Positions 6,864 to 11,597 of a stretch of DNA of 11,597 nt are shown here, in pieces; positions within the stretch are counted from its first letter, which is position 1, and every line of letters begins with the position of its first letter. Made by a program: the position numbers and the translations under genes. Under the pieces are notes generated by a model. It saw only the letters and a program-made list of their open reading frames with translations. It ran no database searches and had not been told where the DNA came from. The DNA lies in the NCBI GenBank assembly GCA_028683685.1, contig JAQUHH010000050.1, positions 1 to 11,597 of the forward strand, read 5' to 3'. The stretch comes from Bacteroidales bacterium (GTDB lineage Bacteria > Bacteroidota > Bacteroidia > Bacteroidales > WCHB1-69).

Positions 6864-7628
6864 TTAGCTAATATTATATTCTTTTGACCAAGGAGCAATC
6901 CATTTCTCTAAGATGTTAACCATATAAAAAAATGTTATTCCCATAATTGAAGACAAAACGATTCCAATAAACATATCAATTGTTTCCAAGCGGTGTGAAG
7001 AAATTAGTATAAAGAAACCTAATCCCTTGTCGGCTCCTGAAAACTCTCCTACAATTGCACCAATTACAGCTAAAGTTGCAGATATTTTAAGTGCAGAGAA
7101 TAGATATGGCATTGAGTTATATAATTGTAATTTAAAAAATATCTGTTTCCTTGATGCCGAAAGGGAGTTAAATAAATCTATTGCTTCTCTATCAACAGAT
7201 TTAATACCCTTGACAACATTCACTACAACAGGGAAAAAAGAAATAATAGCAGAAATTAAAATTTTTGGGAAGAGCCCATTTCCAAACCATACGATTAATA
7301 AGGGCGCAAGAGCAACAATTGGTACACTCTTTAGTGCTATGGCATAAGGATAAAGTGCCTTTTCCATTGTTTGAGAAAATGAAAAACCAATAGCTAATAA
7401 CCAACCAAAAAAACTGCCAATTAAAAAACCAAGAAATGATTCGACAAATGTTATTCCTATATGAGGTAAAAGTTTATCAAAATCTTTAAAAAGAGCAAAA
7501 ATAATTTGAGATGCCTTAGGAAGTATATATTCTGGAATGTTTAAAATCATTACTAATATTTCCCAAAGAAATAATATTAATATAAAAACCAATAATGGTA
7601 ATAAGCTATGTAATTTATTTTTTATCAT
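6864..7628 (-). CDS. ABC importer permease, SsuC/TauC family
   Basis: This is a 254-aa inner-membrane permease with about six hydrophobic helices, the first beginning near residue 8. The cytoplasmic EAA loop that docks on the ATPase is clear: DREAIDLFNSLSASRKQIFFKLQL, followed by SMPYLFSALKIS and AVIGAIVGEF, typical of binding-protein-dependent permeases. Family length is about 250-260 aa, so it is complete. It overlaps the ATPase gene by 14 nt and precedes the binding protein by 14 bp. One permease gene implies a homodimeric channel. Confidence 0.92.
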   Translation of the reverse strand: MIKNKLHSLLPLLVFILILFLWEILVMILNIPEYILPKASQIIFALFKDFDKLLPHIGITFVESFLGFLIGSFFGWLLAIGFSFSQTMEKALYPYAIALKSVPIVALAPLLIVWFGNGLFPKILISAIISFFPVVVNVVKGIKSVDREAIDLFNSLSASRKQIFFKLQLYNSMPYLFSALKISATLAVIGAIVGEFSGADKGLGFFILISSHRLETIDMFIGIVLSSIMGITFFYMVNILEKWIAPWSKEYNIS

Positions 7629-8409
7629 ATTCCAATTCTGAAAAAATATCAGTCAAATGTTTTAATTCTTTATTAAATGAAGTTGATGTTTCAATTCCTG
7701 CCTTTACTTCACCTTCTAATTTTGGGATAAATGTATTATACAATTTTGCAGGTCTATGTGTTAGCAATAATATTCTGTCCCCAAGTAACAAAGCCTCTCT
7801 TAAACTATGTGTTATTAATATTGTGGTGTAAGAATGACTTCTAATTATTTCTTTCAGTTCAAAATTCAATTTTAATCTAGATAGTTCATCAAGACTTCCA
7901 AATGGTTCGTCTAATAACAACAGCTCTGGATTATGCACAATAGTTCTTGCAAGGTTAACTCTTTGTTTCATCCCACCTGATAATTCATTCGGGAAAGCGT
8001 TCTTAAAATCTTCAATGCCAGTTAAAGTTAAGGCGTTTATCACCAATTCTTTTTCAATGTCTGTAATAGTTTCTCTAAGTTCCAAAGGAAGTAATACATT
8101 TTCGAAAACATTACGCCACCTCAGCAGAACAGGGTTTTGAAAGGCAAAACCAACTTTGCCTTTTTGTTTAAAATCAAATGGTAATTTATCATTTATTGTT
8201 ATGGTTCCTGATATATTTGCGTTTAAATTCAACCCTCCAATTAATTTTAAAAGCGTAGATTTACCACACCCGCTAGGCCCAATGATTACTATAGTTTCGG
8301 ACTTTGAAACATTTAAGTTGATATTATCCAATACTTGCAACTCGTTAGTCTTTTTTCCAAAACTTAATGAAAGATTGTTAATATCAATGAAGTATTTATT
8401 CATTTTCAT
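7615..8409 (-). CDS. ABC importer ATPase, SsuB/TauB family
   Basis: This is a 264-aa ATPase with all motifs intact: Walker A GPSGCGKST (44-52), Q-loop Gln91 (FQNP), signature LSGGMKQR (143-150), Walker B LLLLDE (163-168), D-loop SLD, and switch His201 (ITHS). It powers the importer formed with the next two genes. Its ATG shares one base with the stop of the ABC-3C ATPase gene (TAATG), which ties translation of the transporter to the defence-type module. A second Met two codons later (8403) is an alternative start. Confidence 0.93.
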   Translation of the reverse strand: MKMNKYFIDINNLSLSFGKKTNELQVLDNINLNVSKSETIVIIGPSGCGKSTLLKLIGGLNLNANISGTITINDKLPFDFKQKGKVGFAFQNPVLLRWRNVFENVLLPLELRETITDIEKELVINALTLTGIEDFKNAFPNELSGGMKQRVNLARTIVHNPELLLLDEPFGSLDELSRLKLNFELKEIIRSHSYTTILITHSLREALLLGDRILLLTHRPAKLYNTFIPKLEGEVKAGIETSTSFNKELKHLTDIFSELEYDKK

Positions 8410-10145
8410 TACTTTTCATAATTCAAATCAATTGTAATCCCTAAAAGTTTACTTTCATCAGATTCATCAGTTAATTCCTCAACAATGTTCCTTTCTATAT
8501 ACTCCTGATATTCTTCCTCTGAAAATTCAGATTTTAATGCATCAAGTTCCTTTTGGTTTGCCGTAATAATGTATTGTAAGCCAAATTCGTTCGTATGGAA
8601 ATTTGACAAATAAAACATTGTGGCTATCTGTCGTGGATCAATTTCTGAAATTAGTCGGCTGTCGTGGAAAATAAATTTAACATTGTGGTTGTTTTGAGTT
8701 TTTAAAATTGTCCAATCAAAGCAAAAGATTTTAACATTATTTACTCCATCACCTGAATCACTATCAATAGTTGCTTCAATATTAAAACGACTTTGATTTT
8801 CCCCTTCATTATTTTCAATGATTATGCCAGATGTCTTATTCTGATAGAACTGCTCAGCGAAGGAGTTGAATACTTCGATATTTCTTTTCTTAAGCAATTC
8901 AATTTCTTTTAGGTATTTGTTTGTATTCGAATTTTCTTTTACAAACGCTTCCTTAATTTCATCAATTTTGCTATTGTATGTTCCAAGAAGTTCTTTGTAA
9001 TCAACTAGTTTGTTGTACTTTATTTGAACTTGAGAACATTGTTCATTGAGTTTTGCATATTCTTCTAATGAACCTGTACTTTTTAACAAAAGTAATTTTT
9101 CATCTTGGGCTTTTCCGAGCTTTCGGATTATTCCTTCTAATTCGTTTAATTGTAATTCAAATTGTTTCTTCTCTTCGAGTAACCTTGCTTTTCTGTTTCC
9201 CAATAACTTTCTATTGAAATCTTCTACTTCATCAAATCTTCGTTTTATTGATTCATTGATTGTGATTTTTGCATCTTCAAAAAGATTTGTAATGTCTTTT
9301 GATGAGATATCTGGTCTAATTTCAAGGCTTTTTTCAATATTACTAATTGCATTATAAATAACTGAACGCCTGTTTTTATATCTTTTCAATTGTTCGGAAA
9401 ATTCATCTGCCTCTTTTCGTATTGAATCATAATCTTCGGCAACTTTAAATTCGAATATACTATTTGTAAGTCTTTCAAGTTTTTTTTCAAGTCCAATAAT
9501 TTCTAAATCAATTTTTTTCTTATCTGCATCACCTGTAAAGAATTCTCTCATAATAGAATCATTCTCAATATTCTTTTTCTTTTCTTTGGTGGTGTCCCAT
9601 TCTTCTTTTAACTCCTTTTTCTTACTGATTCGAGAAATATCCAAACCGAGTAAATAGGAATTATTAAGAAGTTCCTGATAACCTGCTTCTTCTTTAACGT
9701 AGCAATTGTAGGTATCGTAACTTGATTTTTTCGGTCTGATAAATCTGTTTATTAATGAACGGAATGAGATATTCTTAAAATCATTTGGAATATCGAAGAA
9801 AATTTTTGATTGTAAATAGTCTTTATATTCGTTTAAACTGTATTCTTTTTCATTAAGTAGTATTACTTTTTGATTATCCACATTTCGACATACAGTATAA
9901 GGAATATCATCAATTAAAAAATCAAGGGAAAATTCCCATCCTGGTAACTTATATTTAAGTTCTTGGTTTTCGCTGCCACCAAAACAAAAATGGATTAAAT
10001 AAACAAGCAGCGATTTGCCTGTACTATTATATGTACTCTTTTTATCTTCAGAAACTTTAATTGCACGTATGATCGATACACCTACTTTGTTGAAAGTAAT
10101 AGTATGAAATGTTTCCTTATTTGCTCTCAACTCAATCAATCGCAT
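8409..10145 (-). CDS. ABC-3C system SMC-like ATPase, DUF2326 type
   Basis: This is a 578-aa protein. The frame allows a start at 10166, but I choose 10145: it has an AAAGGAG 9 nt upstream, and MRLIELRANKETFHTITF is how these proteins normally begin. An N-terminal ATPase half has a reduced P-loop (NSTGKS, 40-45). It is followed by long charged coiled-coil segments (about 155-430) and a C-terminal half with a degenerate Walker B (VKFIFHDS, His-Asp-Ser at 494-496) and IDPRQIATMF. This head/coil/head layout is RecN/SMC-like and matches the ATPase of ABC three-component conflict systems, thought to sense invading nucleic acid and switch on the effector. It overlaps the middle-component gene by 14 nt. 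Confidence 0.88.
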   Translation of the reverse strand: MRLIELRANKETFHTITFNKVGVSIIRAIKVSEDKKSTYNSTGKSLLVYLIHFCFGGSENQELKYKLPGWEFSLDFLIDDIPYTVCRNVDNQKVILLNEKEYSLNEYKDYLQSKIFFDIPNDFKNISFRSLINRFIRPKKSSYDTYNCYVKEEAGYQELLNNSYLLGLDISRISKKKELKEEWDTTKEKKKNIENDSIMREFFTGDADKKKIDLEIIGLEKKLERLTNSIFEFKVAEDYDSIRKEADEFSEQLKRYKNRRSVIYNAISNIEKSLEIRPDISSKDITNLFEDAKITINESIKRRFDEVEDFNRKLLGNRKARLLEEKKQFELQLNELEGIIRKLGKAQDEKLLLLKSTGSLEEYAKLNEQCSQVQIKYNKLVDYKELLGTYNSKIDEIKEAFVKENSNTNKYLKEIELLKKRNIEVFNSFAEQFYQNKTSGIIIENNEGENQSRFNIEATIDSDSGDGVNNVKIFCFDWTILKTQNNHNVKFIFHDSRLISEIDPRQIATMFYLSNFHTNEFGLQYIITANQKELDALKSEFSEEEYQEYIERNIVEELTDESDESKLLGITIDLNYEK

Positions 10146-10377
10146 GATACAATTCTCCTTTATCATTTATTTCAACAATTCCCATGATATACAACAGATT
10201 AACTGACAAGACTAAATTGTCAAAGTTATGATATGCGGGGAAGCGTTTATTATTATACTTAGAATATTTAACCCATAATTTATCAACAGTCATTGGTTCG
10301 CTTAGTAATTTAACTAAGAAGCCCCCTAAACCAATCAATGATTCTGCTATTCTTATATGTTTAGTTGGTAAAATCAT
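10132..10377 (-). CDS. ABC-3C middle component, small helical protein
   Basis: This is an 81-aa protein between the nuclease-like gene and the SMC-like ATPase. It reads as helices with a short beta-hairpin end (LLYIMGIVEINDKGELYHA), the winged-helix-like pattern seen in ABC-3C middle components, which are thought to bridge the ATPase and the effector. IRIAESLIGLGGFLVKLL and VDKLWVKY are typical of the small, MC6-like class; I assign the class from memory of the pattern. Its ATG shares one base with the upstream stop (TAATG), and its end overlaps the ATPase start, so all three proteins are made together. Confidence 0.82.
   Translation of the reverse strand: MILPTKHIRIAESLIGLGGFLVKLLSEPMTVDKLWVKYSKYNNKRFPAYHNFDNLVLSVNLLYIMGIVEINDKGELYHAID
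10155..10161 (-). promoter_or_regulatory. Shine-Dalgarno that fixes the ABC-3C ATPase start
   Basis: AAAGGAG on the minus strand ends 9 nt before the ATG at 10145. Clear ribosome binding sites are otherwise scarce here, as is usual in Bacteroidota, so this one favours 10145 over the upstream ATG at 10166. Confidence 0.6.
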
Positions 10378-11327
10378 TAGAATAGTGAATTTTGTTTTGG
10401 CTCAACAGGTTCTTCATAAATATCACAGCTTTCAAAATAATGAGCCATAAGAGTTAATACGGCATTAGTTTCTGCCATATTGTTTCTTGGTCTTGCTTTA
10501 TTAAGAATATAATCAAATACTAAATCTGCTTTTTCGGGTATGCCATCGGGTATTTCTTCTATTGCTTCTTTATAAAAGTTTGAAAAAACAGTTTTTAAAT
10601 TTTCCTTTGCAAACTTACTATTATAATTAAAGTACTCATTTATAATATAGTCTTGATGAAATGCAGTTCTTAGCAACGTGGCAAATACCTTTGAAAGTTT
10701 GTTAAATCTAATCTTCTTATCGAAATTAATCTCATTGGGAAAAGTAATGTTATTGGGATTAAATTTGCCTCTAATTAAAAAATCAATCACTTCACCCAAA
10801 ACTGTTATTGATACATCCTCAATATAATTATGATCTGGCAAATGACCGCCTAATATTTCAATAATTTCAAATTCTGGTAAAGACAAAAACGCATCTTCAA
10901 GGTGTTTACTTAAAAAAGGATCTGCTTTTATTTCATGTTTTTGTTCAATTTCAGCGAGCGCTCTTTCAATTGATGGATAAACCCCAGTTTGAAATCTATC
11001 ATTATATACCCAATAAAACTCTTTTATCGGAGAAATGGGCTGCCAGTATTTATAAAGTTCTTCAAAAGTTGAATCAAGTTTTTTATAGCTCTCTTTTTCT
11101 TTATCAGATGAATTTTCAGGTGAATAAACTTGATAATATTGTCCTTTAGTTTTATTAAAGCCATCGTTCTTTTTATCACCTTCCCTACCTTGTGGTTTTA
11201 CAGGTCTGAAATCCTTATCATATGCTTGCATAACTCTTACAAACAAATCTTCAAAGACTTGTCCATGGCTACTCAAGATTCTGTTCTTGAATATTACTCT
11301 AGCAATATATAATTTGTCAAGATTCAT
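10377..11327 (-). CDS. ABC-3C effector with restriction-nuclease-like N-terminus
   Basis: This is a 316-aa protein, first gene of the operon. Residues about 18-75 have a restriction-endonuclease-like pattern: GQVFEDLF (Glu26), GREGDKKNDGF (Asp51, Asp55), then a strand with YYQVYSPE (Gln66-Val-Tyr68). In active PD-(D/E)XK enzymes the last motif normally ends in Lys; here Tyr68 stands in that place, so catalysis is not assured. The rest is helical (about 120-300), as expected for the ABC-3C-specific C-terminal region that contacts the middle component. The likely role is nucleic acid cleavage or binding when the ATPase senses an invader. A promoter lies directly upstream and the leader is nearly absent. 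Confidence 0.8.
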   Translation of the reverse strand: MNLDKLYIARVIFKNRILSSHGQVFEDLFVRVMQAYDKDFRPVKPQGREGDKKNDGFNKTKGQYYQVYSPENSSDKEKESYKKLDSTFEELYKYWQPISPIKEFYWVYNDRFQTGVYPSIERALAEIEQKHEIKADPFLSKHLEDAFLSLPEFEIIEILGGHLPDHNYIEDVSITVLGEVIDFLIRGKFNPNNITFPNEINFDKKIRFNKLSKVFATLLRTAFHQDYIINEYFNYNSKFAKENLKTVFSNFYKEAIEEIPDGIPEKADLVFDYILNKARPRNNMAETNAVLTLMAHYFESCDIYEEPVEPKQNSLF

Positions 11328-11334
11328 ACAAGTG

Positions 11335-11365
11335 CAAAAGTAATTAATTTCTGTGGGTTGGCAAG
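11335..11365 (-). promoter_or_regulatory. Operon promoter, Bacteroidota type
   Basis: The minus strand reads CTTG (11362-11365), a 19-nt spacer, then TACTTTTG (11335-11342), a strong match to TTTG/TAnnTTTG. Only 7 nt separate the -7 element from the ATG at 11327, so the transcript should have little or no leader. It is the only convincing promoter I see ahead of the eight-gene operon. Its -33 end touches the structured element at 11366-11429. Confidence 0.65.
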
Positions 11366-11429
11366 ATTTGGCTCTTTGACTTTTGCGAAGCGTTGGCTTG
11401 TGTGTCGGGCAAAAGGGAATGTGCCAAAT
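11366..11429 (+). repeat. Structured repeat element, copy 2 (upstream of the operon)
   Basis: This is a nested palindrome: outer stem ATTTGGC/GCCAAAT (11366-11372, 11423-11429), 7/7-nt internal loop (TCTTTGA/GGAATGT), inner stem CTTTTGC/GCAAAAG (11380-11386, 11409-11415), and a loop holding AGCGTTGGCTTGTG (11389-11402). Compared with the copy at 3298-3355 the stems differ in sequence but stay paired, which suggests the structure is selected. Lying against the -33 box, it could be an operator, a protein-binding site or a mobile repeat. Confidence 0.5.
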
Positions 11430-11452
11430 GTGGGTCGGCTTTCCGCTTTCCT

Positions 11453-11573
11453 TTCTTGCGGGACGGCAAAAAAACTAAATCGTTTATCTTTCATTATCAT
11501 TTCATTTTTCATTCTCAAACCATTTTTTCTGTCATTTTCGGTGTCTCTGTCTTTTCTTCGCCTTGTTGGTAAC
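11453..11573 (-). repeat. Right half of mirrored end blocks of the large cassette
   Basis: Reverse complements of the blocks at 3172-3278 occur here from outside inward: GTTGGTAAC (11565-11573), TCTCAAACCATT (11513-11524) and AAAAAAACTAAATC (11468-11481), the last followed inward by CGGGACGGC. The stretch 11328-11564 holds these blocks, the structured element and the promoter. A 64-aa frame in it looks spurious. Confidence 0.45.
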
Positions 11574-11597
11574 GGATGGGGGTACGTAAAGTGCAGG
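11565..11597 (-). repeat. attC-like palindromic repeat D, cut by window edge
   Basis: GTTGGTAAC (11565-11573) is followed by the spacer GGATG and a G-rich arm (GGGGTACGTAAAGTGCAGG), the same plan as the left arms of A, B and C. Its outer 9 nt are the exact reverse complement of the right arm of repeat C, about 8.4 kb away. The second half lies outside the window. Confidence 0.6.

Larger units (their letters stand above)
3054..11572 (-). mobile_element. Inferred 8.5-kb cassette carrying an eight-gene operon
   Basis: The right boundary is the CGTT core of repeat D (minus strand, TTACCAAC from 11572). The left boundary is the core of repeat C. The cassette start complements the right arm of repeat C (GTTACCAAC, 3172-3180) exactly, as in the two smaller cassettes. 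About 8.5 kb is far larger than typical integron cassettes of roughly 0.5-1.5 kb, and the internal promoter is also unusual. A lost attC site inside, or a non-integron mobilisation route, cannot be excluded. Confidence 0.5.

Noticed and set aside
9046..9357. 103-aa Ser/Phe-rich plus-strand frame
   Set aside because: It is the shadow of the coiled-coil region of the SMC-like ATPase.
10146..10166. Upstream ATG for the ABC-3C ATPase
   Set aside because: It adds MIKENCI ahead of the usual family start, and the Shine-Dalgarno points to 10145.
11324..11518. 64-aa minus-strand frame ahead of the ABC-3C effector gene
   Set aside because: It runs through the structured element and the operon promoter and ends 4 nt inside the next gene; it is best explained by GC-rich repeat DNA staying open by chance.
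1..11597. tRNA or rRNA genes
   Set aside because: No cloverleaf with a GTTCGANTC-type T-loop and no rRNA-like segment was seen on either strand.

Overview
This window looks like an accessory region from a Bacteroidota genome (flavobacterial or sphingobacterial type). The support is AT-rich coding DNA, two promoters of the Bacteroidota pattern (TTG, 19-nt spacer, TAnnTTTG), a lipoprotein signal ending LFSC-KKK, and few Shine-Dalgarno sequences. All convincing genes lie on the minus strand, so the order below is the transcription order, from right to left.

The most striking feature is a set of four imperfect palindromes of about 135 bp (A 105-240, B 2109-2246, C 3045-3180, and D from 11565, cut by the window edge). 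They behave like the attC sites of an integron cassette array. The two outer arms of B, and of C, do not match each other. Instead the right arm of each site is the exact reverse complement of the left arm of the next site to the right: A right = B left (10 nt), B right = C left (10 nt), C right = D left (9 nt). This is the scar expected when each cassette carries its own split boundary. On this reading the window holds three complete cassettes of about 8.5 kb, 0.94 kb and 2.0 kb and the start of a fourth. No integrase gene is present, so the mechanism is inferred.

The large cassette (3054-11572) carries eight closely packed or overlapping genes behind one recognisable promoter. The first three form an ABC three-component (ABC-3C) conflict system: a restriction-nuclease-like protein, an 81-aa middle component and a DUF2326/SMC-like ATPase. 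A stop/start overlap (TAATG) leads into a SsuABC/TauABC-type importer (ATPase, permease, NMT1/THI5-like binding protein), then a membrane-anchored protein with a C-terminal methyltransferase, and last a QueC-like 7-deazaguanine synthase. This may be one extended defence system in which a predicted nuclease and sensor ATPase are paired with small-molecule uptake, methylation and deazaguanine chemistry. The partnership rests on gene packing alone.

The next cassette (2118-3053) encodes one lipoprotein with a carboxypeptidase-regulatory-like fold. The third (112-2117) encodes two overlapping unrecognised proteins, both with hydrophobic segments. The non-coding ends of the large cassette hold a second repeat family: a structured element found just after queC (3298-3355) and just before the operon promoter (11366-11429). 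Both copies keep the same internal-loop sizes and a shared loop motif while their stems differ by paired changes. Outside these lie short sequence blocks repeated in mirror orientation.
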